Shown: positions 8,413 through 17,559 of the stretch, in pieces
How the letters are laid out: the number at the start of each line of letters is the position of its first letter
Numbering within the stretch: the stretch's first letter is position 1
Assembly: GCF_000308455.1 (NCBI RefSeq)
Contig: NZ_BAFP01000071.1
Coordinates: 101,174 to 165,173, forward strand
Source of the DNA: Nocardia abscessus NBRC 100374
GTDB lineage: Bacteria; Actinomycetota; Actinomycetes; Mycobacteriales; Mycobacteriaceae
Direction: 5' to 3'
DNA length: 64,000 nucleotides
Made by a program: the position numbers and the translations under genes
Notes under the pieces: model-generated
What the model was told of the DNA's origin: nothing
Databases searched by the model: none
Seen by the model: the letters and a program-made list of their open reading frames with translations, nothing else

Positions 8413-8859
8413 CTACTGGCTCTGACGGGGGAGCCGGACGACCTGGACGAAGAAATCGTCGATCTGCTTGATGGCGGCGACGAACTGGTCGAGGTCGACC
8501 GGTTTGGTGACGTAGGCGTTGGCGTGCAGCCGGTAGCTGCGCAGTATGTCCTCTTCGGCCGCGGAAGTGGTCAGCACCACGACCGGAATGTGCGACAGAT
8601 CGGGATCGGCCTTGATCTTCTCCAGCACCTGCCTGCCGTCGTACTTGGGCAGGTTGAGGTCGAGCAGGATCAGGTCCGGTTGGGGCGCGTCCGCGTGCGC
8701 CCCTTGGCGGTAGAGGAAGTCGAGGGCCTCCTCGCCGTCCCGGGCCACGTGCAGGTTGTTACCGATCTTGTTGTCCTCGAAGGCCTCTCGCGTCATCAGC
8801 TCGTCGCCCGGGTCGTCTTCGACGAGCAGGATGTCGATGGGCCGGCCGGGATTGGTCAT
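8413..8859 (-). CDS. single-domain response regulator (receiver)
   Basis: The 148 residues are one CheY-like receiver: acidic pair Asp15-Asp16, phospho-acceptor Asp67 in LILLDLNLP, the Thr of VVLTTSAAEED, and Lys in YVTKPVDL. There is no output domain, as in Rcp1-type regulators that work with phytochrome-like or CHASE3 kinases. Its ATG overlaps the stop of the upstream histidine kinase (ATGA), so the two are translationally coupled and are probably cognate partners. Confidence 0.92.
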   Translation of the reverse strand: MTNPGRPIDILLVEDDPGDELMTREAFEDNKIGNNLHVARDGEEALDFLYRQGAHADAPQPDLILLDLNLPKYDGRQVLEKIKADPDLSHIPVVVLTTSAAEEDILRSYRLHANAYVTKPVDLDQFVAAIKQIDDFFVQVVRLPRQSQ

Positions 8860-10481
8860 GCGGTGACTCCTTCGTGAGCGGGGGCGTCGGCGGTACGGGC
8901 GGCGCTGTCGGCATCGGCGGCGCGCAGCGTGAAGCAGAAGCGGGTGCCCGCGGTGTACTCGGTGTCGATCCAGATCCGGCCGCCGTGGTACTCCACGATC
9001 TTCTTGCAGACGGCCAGCCCGATGCCGGTTCCGCTGTACTCCTCCCGATTGTGCAGGCGCTGGAAGATCACGAACACCTTCTCGGCGAATTCGGGTGCGA
9101 TCCCGATGCCGTTGTCGGAGACCGACAGCAGCCAGCCACTGCTGTGCTCGGCCTGTTCGCAGGTGATCTCGATCTCCGGGTCGCGGTCGGGTTCGCGGAA
9201 CTTGACGGCGTTGCCGATCAGGTTCTGCCAGAGCATCGTCAGCAGTGTTGGATCGCCGATGATCTCGGGAAGCTCGTCCGGGCGCCGGACGAGCGCGCCG
9301 GTGTCGTCGATCGCCGCGGAGAGATTGGTCAGCGCCTTGTCCAGGGTCTGGCCGAGGCCGGTCGGGACGTTGCGGTCGGTGATCCGGCCCACGCGGGAGA
9401 AGGTGAGCAGATCGTTGATCAGCACCTGCATCCGTTTGGCGCCGTCGACGGCGAAGTCGATGTACTGCTTGCCGCGCTCGTCGAGCTGGTCGCCGTACCG
9501 CTTCTCCAGCAGCTGGCAGAACGCCGCCACCTTGCGCAGCGGCTCCTGCAGATCGTGCGAGGCGACGTAGGCGAACTGCTCCAGCTCGGTATTGGACCGG
9601 CGCAGCTCCTCGGCCTGCAAGTCCAGATCGGTCTTCTGCTCGGCGAGCACGGCTTCCTGGGCCCGCGAGGAACTCAGCTCGGCGACGATGCGGCGGCGCA
9701 TGCCCTCCACCGCGTTCGCGACGCTCGCGAGATCGGCCGGGCCGTGCGCGTCGATGTGATGATCGAAGTCGCCGCCCGCGACCCGCAACGACGCATCCGT
9801 CAGATAGCTGAGCGGGCGGGCGATCAGGCGCCGGACCAGCACGGTCAGCAGCACGCCGGTCAGCAGGAACGCGATGACCATCCCGGCCAGCACCGCGTCC
9901 CGGACCGCGCGGGTGTGCGCGAGCTGCTCTTCGTCACGCGCGATGGCCGCCGCGAGGCTGTTGTTCTGGATTTCGAAGCGCGCGCGCAGTTCGTCGAACA
10001 GCGGTTTACCGCGGGTCGGGGTGGCGGGATCGCTGCCACGGGCCGAGCCGGAAGCCAGCGCCGCGACCAGCGGCTCGGCGTACTCGGTGCGCCACCGCCA
10101 CGCGGCGGCCTCCACGGCGTCGAGTTCGTCGAGCAGTGGTTGCCGGTCGGCGAGCAACTCCCGCAGGCGGGCGACCGATTGGGACTCGTCCCGGGTGCCG
10201 TCGCGGTAGGGCTGCAGAAACTGCGGGTCGGCGGTGATCCCGTAGCCGCGCAGACCGGTCTCCTGATCCACCAGTGCGCTTTGCAACCGGTAGGCCTCCG
10301 TCGCCGCGGGCATGGATTTGTCCAGCAACCGATCGGTCACCCGGTTGGTCTGGGCGATCACCTGGGCGCCCGCCACGGTGCCGATGATCACCACCAGCAC
10401 CATCGCGGCCAACACCAGCTGGAACCAGGCCTGGGCGGTCAACCGCGCGCTCAGGGGCGTCCGGCCGGTCTCGGTGGTCAT
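8856..10481 (-). CDS. CHASE3-HAMP sensor histidine kinase
   Basis: This 541-residue membrane kinase has a first membrane helix at about 18-40 and an extracellular CHASE3-like helical sensor containing [19 protein letters not shown] second membrane helix lies near 190-210. HAMP, a short coiled coil and a HisKA domain follow, with the phospho-His in [12 protein letters not shown]. The HATPase domain shows N-box [19 protein letters not shown] and [12 protein letters not shown]. The ATG at 10481 overlaps the phosphatase stop by 4 bp. With the adjacent receiver and receiver-PP2C genes it forms a three-gene module that probably signals to an anti-sigma system. The stimulus is unknown. Confidence 0.93.
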   Translation of the reverse strand: MTTETGRTPLSARLTAQAWFQLVLAAMVLVVIIGTVAGAQVIAQTNRVTDRLLDKSMPAATEAYRLQSALVDQETGLRGYGITADPQFLQPYRDGTRDESQSVARLRELLADRQPLLDELDAVEAAAWRWRTEYAEPLVAALASGSARGSDPATPTRGKPLFDELRARFEIQNNSLAAAIARDEEQLAHTRAVRDAVLAGMVIAFLLTGVLLTVLVRRLIARPLSYLTDASLRVAGGDFDHHIDAHGPADLASVANAVEGMRRRIVAELSSSRAQEAVLAEQKTDLDLQAEELRRSNTELEQFAYVASHDLQEPLRKVAAFCQLLEKRYGDQLDERGKQYIDFAVDGAKRMQVLINDLLTFSRVGRITDRNVPTGLGQTLDKALTNLSAAIDDTGALVRRPDELPEIIGDPTLLTMLWQNLIGNAVKFREPDRDPEIEITCEQAEHSSGWLLSVSDNGIGIAPEFAEKVFVIFQRLHNREEYSGTGIGLAVCKKIVEYHGGRIWIDTEYTAGTRFCFTLRAADADSAARTADAPAHEGVTA

Positions 10482-11680
10482 CGCTTTTCGTCCTGTTCTC
10501 GATCGTCGCGGTTCCACCCCAGATACAGGATCGCGACATCGTCGTCCAAACCACCCGATGCGCTCGCCAGCGACTCGACCCGTCCGATCAGCTCGTCGAC
10601 GAACCAGTCGGGATCGGCGGCTCGGACGGCGCGCGCGACCTCCATCAGGCCCTGCTCGCCGAGTCGTTCCTGGTCCGTGCCGACTCGACCCTCGAACAGC
10701 CCGTCGGTGAACACCATCAGCCCGGAGCCCAGCGGCAGGTCGAGGTCGTGGACGGGCCATTCGGCGCGTCCGGGAAGGAAGCCGAGCGCGGGCCCGCCGG
10801 GGACCTCCACCCAGGTCAGCTCGGTGGCCGAGCGCAGCAGCATCCCGGGGTGCCCGGCCCGCAATACCTGCGCGCGCCGCCGGCCGGGGTGCAACATCAG
10901 GCTCGTGACCGTCGCGAAGGTCTGCCTGCGGGTGCGTTCGGCCAGCAGGACCTGTTCGAGCAGCCGCAGCTGCCGGTCGCCGGTCACCCCGCTCAGCACC
11001 AGGGTGCGCCAGGCCAGGCGCAACGCCACACCGGTAGCCGCCTCGTCGGGCCCGTGTCCGGACACGTCACCGATGACGGCGTGCACGGTGCCGTCCGCGT
11101 CCTGCACCACGTCATAGAAATCGCCGCCCAGCAGTGAATGCGCCCGGCCGGGACGGTAGCGCGCCACCACGTCCACTACGCGCTGTTCGCGCAGCAGTGG
11201 GGTGGGCAGCAGGCCTCGTTCCAGGCGCGCGTTCTCCTGTGCCCGCATGTTGCTCGCCTGCAACGCCGCGCTGGTGCGCTCGGCCTGCTTGCGCTGAATC
11301 GCGTAGCGCACGGCGCGCCCGAACAGTTCGGGCTCGACCCGCCCTTTGACCAGGTAGTCCTGGGCTCCCGCCGCGACCGCGGCCAAACCGGTCTGCTCCT
11401 GGTCGAGGCCGGTCATCACCACGATCGCGACCTGATCGGTGTGCTGGCGGATGCGGTCCACCGCCTCGAGCCCTTGGGCATCGGGGAGGTGCAGGTCCAG
11501 CAGCACGCAATCGGGTTCCGCCGCGGCCAGATGCTCGGCGGCCTCCGCCAGTGACCGGACCCAGTGCAGCCGCAGGCCGGGGGCGCCGTCCACGACCAGT
11601 TCCTCCACCAGCAGCGCGTCCCCGGGATCGTCCTCGATCAGCAGCACCGAAGGTTGCTGCCACGGCCAATCCGCGTTCAC
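10478..11680 (-). CDS. receiver domain fused to SpoIIE-type PP2C phosphatase
   Basis: This 400-residue protein begins with a receiver domain (acidic pair Asp17-Asp18, phospho-acceptor Asp62 in LLDLHLPDAQG, Lys in YLVKG). A linker helix follows, then a SpoIIE/RsbU phosphatase with LLGGDFYDVV, GDVSGHGPDEAA, MVFTDGLFEGR and the final LDDDVAIL. It probably dephosphorylates a STAS anti-anti-sigma factor when its receiver is phosphorylated. The GTG at 11680 is preferred because GAGG precedes it and the receiver starts about ten residues later; the frame is open upstream to 11824. It is first in the three-gene module. Confidence 0.9.
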   Translation of the reverse strand: MNADWPWQQPSVLLIEDDPGDALLVEELVVDGAPGLRLHWVRSLAEAAEHLAAAEPDCVLLDLHLPDAQGLEAVDRIRQHTDQVAIVVMTGLDQEQTGLAAVAAGAQDYLVKGRVEPELFGRAVRYAIQRKQAERTSAALQASNMRAQENARLERGLLPTPLLREQRVVDVVARYRPGRAHSLLGGDFYDVVQDADGTVHAVIGDVSGHGPDEAATGVALRLAWRTLVLSGVTGDRQLRLLEQVLLAERTRRQTFATVTSLMLHPGRRRAQVLRAGHPGMLLRSATELTWVEVPGGPALGFLPGRAEWPVHDLDLPLGSGLMVFTDGLFEGRVGTDQERLGEQGLMEVARAVRAADPDWFVDELIGRVESLASASGGLDDDVAILYLGWNRDDREQDEKR

Positions 11681-11882
11681 GATCACCTCGGGATCGTCGT
11701 CCGTACCGTCACGCCGCACGGAAACCACCGGTCGCGGGTCCAGTTGTGGCGGATCGAATGGCAGCACTACTGCCGACGTCGGCCGACACCGACAACCCGG
11801 TCTCCGATCACCAAGGGGCGGCACGAGCGCACGCCGACTGTCTCAGCGGCCGTTTGCTGGACCGAGAGCCAGCCAAGATCGT

Positions 11883-11901
11883 ATCGGATCTTTTATCCGA
11901 T
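11883..11901. repeat. inverted repeat ATCGGAT-N5-ATCCGAT
   Basis: Perfect 7-base arms flank CTTTT in the 280-bp gap between the phosphatase gene and a small ORF. It could be an operator for the signalling operon or a weak terminator. The rest of the gap (11681-11960) shows nothing else clear. Confidence 0.4.
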
Positions 11902-11960
11902 CGAGACATAAGGCGTTGACCTGTGTGGAAGGGAAGGACGGCGAACGGTGCCGCCGAGAA

Positions 11961-12125
11961 TCAGACCGAGGTGCCCGTGAGCCGCGCGGTGTCCCGCACG
12001 TCCTCCCGCGCTGCGCCGGCGCGGCGCGGGGAGCGAAGTTCCGCCAAGCTGCGTGCGACGACCGTGGCATGGATCGCGATGACGGCAAGGGAAGCCGAGC
12101 CGATCACAGCAAGAAGCACAACCAC
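11961..12125 (-). CDS. putative small membrane protein (54 aa)
   Basis: A 54-residue frame starts VVLLAVIGSASLAVIAIHAT, giving one hydrophobic helix, and ends with an Arg-rich polar tail (RSLAELRSPRRAG). AAAGGA lies about 12 nt before the GTG, further than usual. Hydrophobic-helix-plus-basic-tail order fits a single-pass protein with a cytoplasmic tail. No family is recognised. It lies upstream of the phosphatase-kinase module on the same strand. Confidence 0.4.
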   Translation of the reverse strand: MVVLLAVIGSASLAVIAIHATVVARSLAELRSPRRAGAAREDVRDTARLTGTSV

Positions 12126-12287
12126 GACAGATACCGGTCCTTTCGGGTGCGAGCGGGCCTGCTGCCCACTCGATCGGGTGCCGAGTTCGCATCCGCCGAT
12201 CCCGGCGGTCGCGCGCTCCGTACTCCAACGTGCCCCGGCGTCTCCGGACCAAACACACGATTCCGGTGCCGCGAACAGCTGCTGGGA

Positions 12288-13337
12288 TCACGCGAGGACG
12301 ACCTCGGCCGTCGCGCGGCCGAAGATCCTGCGTCCGTCGTGCTCGGCGGTGATCGCGAGGGTGGCGGTGCGGGTCTGCGCGTCCAGGTGTTTCACCCGGC
12401 CCGAGAATTCGATGCTGCCGCCGGTCACGCCTACGTGGACGGGATTGGTCAGGCGCACGTTGTAGGAGCGCAGGCCGGTGGGGTCGCCCAACCACGACGT
12501 GATCAAGTCCACACTGAGGCCGATAGTGTACATGCCCTGGGCGACAACGGTTTCCAGCCCCATTCGCGCGGCCGTCTCGGTACTCCAATGGATGGGATTG
12601 GGGTCGCCGGCGACTCCGGCGTAGTTCACCAGGTCGCCCCGGCTGACCGTGAGGGTGCGCGGGGGAAGCTCCGCCCCGGCAGCCACCGCGTCGAACCGGC
12701 GCAGCCGCGGGCCCGCGGGCGCGGTGCGCGCCTCGCTCACCGGCTCGGTGCCGTTTCCCACGTATCGCGGCTGCGGCGCCCGGCGAGCCCGCTGGGCTTC
12801 CGGGCGCGCGCCGTGCATCACGACCGCGTCGAACCACGGCGGAAGAGCCTCGTCGGACCGTCCGACCAAACTGGTCCGAGACGTGAGGACGGGCCGATCG
12901 TCCTGGTCCAGCATGGTCTGGCGAAGCCCGATCAGATCGCCGCCGAACGCGTGCCGGAACGAGTCCAGGCACATCTCGAAGCCGATCCGGTCGCCGGCCA
13001 GGAGCGGGCGGTGGAATTCGATCATCTGATCGGTCTGAATGGTCCGGCTCAGGTCGTAGCCGGGCAGCATCGTGTCGAACACTTCGGCGTAGGCGAGGTA
13101 GCCGGGCACCGCCCCGAAGGTCGGGGGAGCGAGCAGGCCGTCGTAGCCGAGGTCTGCGGCGGCGTCCTCCGACCAGTGCGCGGGATGATGATTGCGCACC
13201 GCGCGGGCGTACTCGCGGATCTTCTCGCGACCGACCTCATAGTGATCGCCGCTGCGATACCGGCGCCCGACCATCGAGGCGGGAACCGCGGGATCGGTCA
13301 CTTCGTTCGCACCCGACGGGGCAGGGATTCTGGACAT
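12288..13337 (-). CDS. double-domain MaoC-like dehydratase (HadA/HadB-like fusion)
   Basis: The 349-residue protein has two hot-dog halves. The N-terminal half carries RSGDHYEVGREKIREYARAV and HHPAHWSEDAA and resembles the HadA/HadC-type N-terminal dehydratase domain. The C-terminal half carries YAGVAGDPNPIHWSTETA with the hydratase Asp-His pair, as in HadB/MaoC. This suggests (3R)-hydroxyacyl-CoA or -ACP dehydration in one chain. The ATG at 13337 has no ribosome site, but TAGATT lies 8 nt upstream, so the message may be leaderless. It is divergent from the catalase gene. Confidence 0.83.
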   Translation of the reverse strand: MSRIPAPSGANEVTDPAVPASMVGRRYRSGDHYEVGREKIREYARAVRNHHPAHWSEDAAADLGYDGLLAPPTFGAVPGYLAYAEVFDTMLPGYDLSRTIQTDQMIEFHRPLLAGDRIGFEMCLDSFRHAFGGDLIGLRQTMLDQDDRPVLTSRTSLVGRSDEALPPWFDAVVMHGARPEAQRARRAPQPRYVGNGTEPVSEARTAPAGPRLRRFDAVAAGAELPPRTLTVSRGDLVNYAGVAGDPNPIHWSTETAARMGLETVVAQGMYTIGLSVDLITSWLGDPTGLRSYNVRLTNPVHVGVTGGSIEFSGRVKHLDAQTRTATLAITAEHDGRRIFGRATAEVVLA

Positions 13338-13360
13338 CGCGGGGGAATCTACCCAACGAA

Positions 13361-13376
13361 GACCGGAATTCCGGTC
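13361..13376. promoter_or_regulatory. perfect 16-bp palindrome, candidate operator
   Basis: GACCGGAATTCCGGTC lies 24 bp upstream of the dehydratase start, in the position of its -35 element (its -10 would be TAGATT at 13346-13351 on the minus strand). This placement suggests a repressor site for the dehydratase and perhaps for the divergent catalase. Confidence 0.45.
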
Positions 13377-13468
13377 AGCCCGCAACACGCGCCGTTTCGC
13401 GGCCGACGGCCTCCGCGAACCGGTCGCGTCCGCCGCCGCTTTTACGGCGGCTGCCCCGGTCAGCGATA

Positions 13469-13493
13469 GTTTGAGGACCGGGCCCCTGGGAAG
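13469..13493 (+). promoter_or_regulatory. possible SigF-like promoter upstream of catalase
   Basis: GTTT, a 15-bp spacer, then GGGAAG: one base away from the GTTT-N15-GGGTAC signature found before rsbW-sigF in this window. It lies 210 bp before the catalase ATG, giving a long leader. The remainder of 13338-13702 holds no gene. Confidence 0.35.
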
Positions 13494-13702
13494 TCGATCG
13501 ACAGAACCGACGGAAGGGCCATCGCGGCATTCGGTCGGCGAGGGCCGCGCTCCTCGGCCGGCAGTCCGGCTCCGAGAGCCGACCGGCATCAGCCGGCCCG
13601 CCGACCCCGTGAACCATCGCCGCCACGCACCGCGGTACCGCGCCGCTCGTCCCGACGGTTCGTCGCCGGGCTTTCCGCCCGTGCTCGGAGGAGAGGAGAG
13701 AA

Positions 13703-15223
13703 ATGCCTGTTCCGAACTACACCACCGACGACGCCGGAATCCCGGTTCCCAGTGACGAGCATTCGCTGACCGTCGGTCCGGATGGACCGATCCTGCTGCA
13801 GGACTGGTATCTGATCGAGAAGATGGCGGCGTTCAACCGCGAACGGGTGCCCGAGCGTCAGCCGCACGCGAAGGGCGGCGGCGCGTTCGGCGTCTTCGAG
13901 GTTACCCACGACGTGAGCGCCTACACGATGGCCGACGTGTTCCAGCCGGGCAAGAAGACCGAGATGCTGGCGCGGTTCTCCACCGTGGCGGGCGAGCGCG
14001 GCAGCCCGGACACCTGGCGGGATCCGCGCGGGTTCGCCCTGAAGTTCTACACCGAGCAGGGCAATTTCGACATGGTCGCCAACAACACGCCGATCTTCTT
14101 CGTCCGCGACCCGATGAAGTTCCAGGATTTCATCCGTTCCCAGAAGCGCCGCGCCGACAACAATCTGCGCGACCACGACATGCAGTGGGACTTCTGGACG
14201 CTCTCGCCCGAATCCGCCCACCAGGTGACCTGGTTGATGGGCGACCGCGGCATCCCCCGCACCTGGCGGCACATGAACGGCTATTCCAGTCACACCTATA
14301 TGTGGGTGAACGCCGCCGGGGAACGGTTCTGGGTCAAGTACCACTTCAAGACCGATCAGGGCATCGAGTTCTTCACCCAGCACGAAGGCGATCAGATGGC
14401 CTCGATGGACACCGATTACCACACGCGCGACCTGTGGGAGTCGATCGAAGGCGGCAACTATCCGAGCTGGACGCTGAAGATGCAGATCATGCCGTTCGAA
14501 GAGGCGAAGACCTACCGGTTCAACCCCTTCGACCTCACGAAGGTGTGGCCGCACGGCGACTATCCGCTGATCGATGTCGGCAAGATGACCCTCAACCGCA
14601 ACCCGGCGGACTACCACACCGAGATCGAGCAGGCGGCGTTCGAGCCGAGCAATTCGGTGCCGGGCACCGGCCCGAGCCCGGACAAGATGCTGATGGCCCG
14701 CTGGTTCTCCTACCCCGACGCCCACCGGTACCGCATCGGCGCCAATTACAAGGAGGTGCCGGTCAATACGCCGCACGCCACCACCGTCCGTTCGAACAGC
14801 AAGGACGGCGCGCTGCGCCACCACAACCCGGGCGATCCGGTCTATGTGCCGAATTCGAAGGGTGGCCCGCACGCCGATCCCGCCGCCGCGGGCCCGCCCG
14901 CGACCTGGTACGCCGACGGCGAACTCGTGCGCTCGGCGTACACCATGCACCGGGACGACGACGATTGGGGTCAAGCCGGGACCATGGTCCGCGACGTGCT
15001 CGACGACGCGGCGCGCGAGCGGCTGGTGGACAACATCGTCGGACACCTGCTGAACGGTGTCTCCGCGCCCGTGCTGGAGCGAGCGTTCGAGTACTGGCGC
15101 AACGTCGACAAGAATCTCGGCGACCGGGTCGAGGCCGGGGTGCGCGCGAAGCAGGACGAACGCGACCCGAAGGCGGCCGACCAGGCCAATCCGGCTCGCT
15201 CGTCGGCGCAGGCCAAAGCCTGA
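13703..15223 (+). CDS. katA: monofunctional heme catalase, clade 3 size
   Basis: The 506-residue enzyme converts hydrogen peroxide to water and oxygen in the cytoplasm. Distal His55 lies in [13 protein letters not shown], distal Asn128 in [10 protein letters not shown], and the proximal heme Tyr337 in [14 protein letters not shown]. Length fits small-subunit catalases. The ATG follows a long purine-rich ribosome site (GGAGGAGAGGAG). The last 25 residues are a charged Ala/Lys-rich tail. Two hairpins follow the stop. Confidence 0.96.
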   Translation: MPVPNYTTDDAGIPVPSDEHSLTVGPDGPILLQDWYLIEKMAAFNRERVPERQPHAKGGGAFGVFEVTHDVSAYTMADVFQPGKKTEMLARFSTVAGERGSPDTWRDPRGFALKFYTEQGNFDMVANNTPIFFVRDPMKFQDFIRSQKRRADNNLRDHDMQWDFWTLSPESAHQVTWLMGDRGIPRTWRHMNGYSSHTYMWVNAAGERFWVKYHFKTDQGIEFFTQHEGDQMASMDTDYHTRDLWESIEGGNYPSWTLKMQIMPFEEAKTYRFNPFDLTKVWPHGDYPLIDVGKMTLNRNPADYHTEIEQAAFEPSNSVPGTGPSPDKMLMARWFSYPDAHRYRIGANYKEVPVNTPHATTVRSNSKDGALRHHNPGDPVYVPNSKGGPHADPAAAGPPATWYADGELVRSAYTMHRDDDDWGQAGTMVRDVLDDAARERLVDNIVGHLLNGVSAPVLERAFEYWRNVDKNLGDRVEAGVRAKQDERDPKAADQANPARSSAQAKA

Positions 15224-15291
15224 CAGACGCGTCCGTCAGGCGTGACGACGGTCGCTTCGGCGTGCCCGCTTGCCGCACGGCGAGCGGGCAC
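15219..15291 (+). terminator. tandem hairpins after katA
   Basis: The first hairpin spans the stop codon (15219-15240, arms CCTGAC and GTCAGG with an inner GACGCGTC). The second has 9-bp arms GTGCCCGCT (15262-15270) and AGCGGGCAC (15283-15291), an inner GCCG/CGGC, and is followed by CCCTTTG. Together they look like an intrinsic terminator with a weak U-tract. Confidence 0.6.
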
Positions 15292-15502
15292 CCCTTTGAC
15301 GCGGCAAGACGGTTGTGATCGTTTCGTTATCGCCAGTGGGCGTGTCTCGTTGGGGCTCTCCGATTTCCTGCGGAAGCATGACTGCCGGATCCAGTGGACC
15401 GACAGCACCGTGGTGTATCGAATCATTTCGAGGCTCGGTGACGTCCCTGTGGCACCCCATGGGTCGCGCCGGGCCTGCCGACGGAGATCGGAGGACCGCG
15501 CC

Positions 15503-15802
15503 ATGGCGTTCGACGCCGATATTCGATCTGATCGACGCTCGCACCGAAGTTCGTGGCAGGCCGTCGCGGCGGGCGCTGCCGCCCTGGCCGCCGCGGCAGT
15601 GCTCAGCGCCGCGCCCGCAACCGCGCAGCCTGCGTCGAGCAGGGCACCCGATATTCCGGCGGAGGTGCCCATACCCGGTGGATTCCAGGGTTTCTCCGGG
15701 ATTCTGCGATTCCTTCCGCCCGCCCCGCCCCAGCCGCAAATGCCGCTCGGTCGACTGGTGCCAGATCACGGCCCGTGGACCGCTCCGACGGCATACGGAT
15801 AG
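15503..15802 (+). CDS. small secreted protein, proline-rich
   Basis: The 99-residue product has a charged N-terminus with several Arg, a long Ala-rich hydrophobic helix (AVAAGAAALAAAAVLSAAPA) and a likely signal-peptidase site near ATAQP. The mature part is short and proline-rich (PIPGGF, PPAPPQPQMPLG). GGAGG lies 8 nt before the ATG. The ATG at 15503 is preferred because the upstream open frame lacks a signal-like segment. No known domain is recognised; export is inferred from the signal peptide. Confidence 0.68.
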   Translation: MAFDADIRSDRRSHRSSWQAVAAGAAALAAAAVLSAAPATAQPASSRAPDIPAEVPIPGGFQGFSGILRFLPPAPPQPQMPLGRLVPDHGPWTAPTAYG

Positions 15803-15861
15803 GTATCCACCGCGATCACCGTCTTGCCTGCGACGTCGACCATCGGCCTGCGTCGTGCCGG

Positions 15862-17340
15862 TCATGAAACGTTGTGGCCGCCATGTTTTCGCGCTACCCA
15901 CAACGTGCGCCGGGCAACTCGGTTCGGCGAGCTCGGCTCGAGCCGCTGCCACCGCTTGGGGATCACCTGTCCGTTGATCAGGCCGTATCGGCGCTGCGGC
16001 CGTAGCACGGTGATCCGAGCGGGGGCTTTCCTCGGCACGGCACGGATGACGAGGCCGATCGCACAGCCGGCCACGATGGCGAATGCCGCCCATCCCGAAC
16101 CGGAGACCACGGTGAGCGGGCCCCAGTCGCCGAGATACCGCGGCGGAACCATCGTCCAGTCGAATGACTCGGTACGAATCGGTGCCACGGTGGACGGCCG
16201 CCAGAGGACCGCGATCGCCAGGATGCTGCCCGCGGTTCGCGGCCGGATGAAGGCCGCGCAGTACCCCGCGGCGACGGCGAGCGCGGCCGTGGTGAAGTTG
16301 CGCACGCCACCTGCCGGAGCGGTGGCTGCGAATAACGCGACAGCCGCGAGCAATCCAACGCCGACCAGCGGATTCGGTAAACGGCTTCGGGCCGGCGGCT
16401 TCGACGACCGGGTTCCGGACGGCCGATTCCATGTTCGGGTTCCGGCCAGGTAGCCCAGCACGATCAGCCCCAGCAGCAGTGGCACGCTCCATGCCGGTCG
16501 CGGCCCGTTGCCCACCGCGCTGCCGGTGGCGCTGAGCGCGACCGCGAGGTAGATCGCGATCCCGTCCCGGCGCGGCAGCAGCCATGCCGCGACGGTCGCG
16601 GCCAGCAGCGTACACAGTGCCGTCACGAGCAGTTCGACGCCGCCGTCGTCGTGGCGGAAGCGCCACTGCGCGACGGCCAGCTCCGTCATCACCAGCACGA
16701 TCGCGGCGATCACGGGGCTGAGCGGCAGCTCCGGGTAGATCGGTTCCGGCGCGAACCGTTCTCGCGTGACCAGCTGACACGCCAGGATCAGCACGACCAC
16801 CGCCGCGAGCAACCAGAGGGGCTGCGTTCCGAATACCGACCACACGTGCGGTTCGGACGTCGCGCGATGCGGATTCCCCAGCAGGCCCGAGGCCTGCGAG
16901 AGCGTGATGACGACGAAACCGCCCACGCCGCCCAGGACGAAACCGGTCGCGGGAATGCGGCGGCCGAGTACCGCCACGCCCGTCGCGCCGAGCAGGATTC
17001 CACTGCCGATCGCGTCGAGGTATGCCGCGGTCGTCAAGATGTCCGGTGAGGCGCTGTGCGCTTCGATGGTGTGGGTGATCAACAGCAGCAGTGTGGCTCC
17101 CAGCGCGATCCACCACGCGGTACGAGAGCGGGCCAGACTGACCGCCACCACGGCCGTGACCGCCGCGACCAGCACCCCGATCGCCGCCTCGCGGGGCACG
17201 CTGAGGACCAGCCGGTTGACCTGGTAGGGCGTGCAAAGGCAGGTCCGGCCGTAGCTGAGCGGCACGACCAGCAGCAGCCCGGCCACCGCGGTAGCCAGGA
17301 ACGCCGTGCCGCCCTCGAGCGCTTCACTCCGTCGGACCAC
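15862..17340 (-). CDS. multi-pass membrane protein, unknown function
   Basis: The roughly 492-residue protein has about 12 hydrophobic segments, for example GLLLVVPLSYG, AAIGVLVAAVTAVVAVSLA and AALCTLLAATVAAWLL-like stretches. It ends in a basic cytoplasmic tail (RPQRRYG, KRWQRL, ARKHGGHNV). No transporter signature is evident. The start is uncertain: GTG at 17340 begins just before the first membrane helix, while ATG at 17403 would add residues that lie antisense to a phosphatase-like remnant. Neither has a strong ribosome site. Confidence 0.7.
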   Translation of the reverse strand: MVRRSEALEGGTAFLATAVAGLLLVVPLSYGRTCLCTPYQVNRLVLSVPREAAIGVLVAAVTAVVAVSLARSRTAWWIALGATLLLLITHTIEAHSASPDILTTAAYLDAIGSGILLGATGVAVLGRRIPATGFVLGGVGGFVVITLSQASGLLGNPHRATSEPHVWSVFGTQPLWLLAAVVVLILACQLVTRERFAPEPIYPELPLSPVIAAIVLVMTELAVAQWRFRHDDGGVELLVTALCTLLAATVAAWLLPRRDGIAIYLAVALSATGSAVGNGPRPAWSVPLLLGLIVLGYLAGTRTWNRPSGTRSSKPPARSRLPNPLVGVGLLAAVALFAATAPAGGVRNFTTAALAVAAGYCAAFIRPRTAGSILAIAVLWRPSTVAPIRTESFDWTMVPPRYLGDWGPLTVVSGSGWAAFAIVAGCAIGLVIRAVPRKAPARITVLRPQRRYGLINGQVIPKRWQRLEPSSPNRVARRTLWVARKHGGHNVS

Positions 17341-17559
17341 TTCACAGTCGTACCCAGCGAGGACGAACCGAACATCGCGCCCTTGCCCGGTCTGTGCGTC
17401 CATGGTCTGCCGGCCGCAGCGGGACAGCTCGACGTCGAGCGAGAAGACCCGGGAGCAGATGCGGCGATTCCGCACCGAAGGGCGTCCGCGGGAGCTGCGC
17501 GGGCGCCCGGCGACGCGGACACGCTGCTGGTGCTGACGGACGGCCTGGTCGAGTGGTAG
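17341..17559 (+). pseudogene. remnant of a SpoIIE/PP2C-type phosphatase C-terminus
   Basis: The plus-strand frame ends with PGDADTLLVLTDGLVEW and a TAG. This matches the highly conserved SpoIIE motif LxPGDxLLLYTDGLVE. The preceding residues NIAPLPGLCVHG...QLDVE also line up loosely with the N-A-G-H-L-P-P-L-x-V region of such phosphatases. The catalytic front half and the final helix are missing, and no start or ribosome site is present. It abuts the stop of the MmyB-like gene on the other strand. Confidence 0.45.

Noticed and set aside
8874..11117. Long plus-strand frame across the kinase and phosphatase genes
   Set aside because: Antisense to two genes with full sets of catalytic motifs; no ribosome site and no domain.
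11439..13469. Long plus-strand frame over the dehydratase gene
   Set aside because: Antisense to a recognisable MaoC-type protein and crosses intergenic DNA; no domain found.
15236..17236. Minus-strand frame overlapping the membrane protein and secreted protein
   Set aside because: Arg/Gly-rich translation without membrane helices or signal peptide; the alternative frames give sensible proteins.
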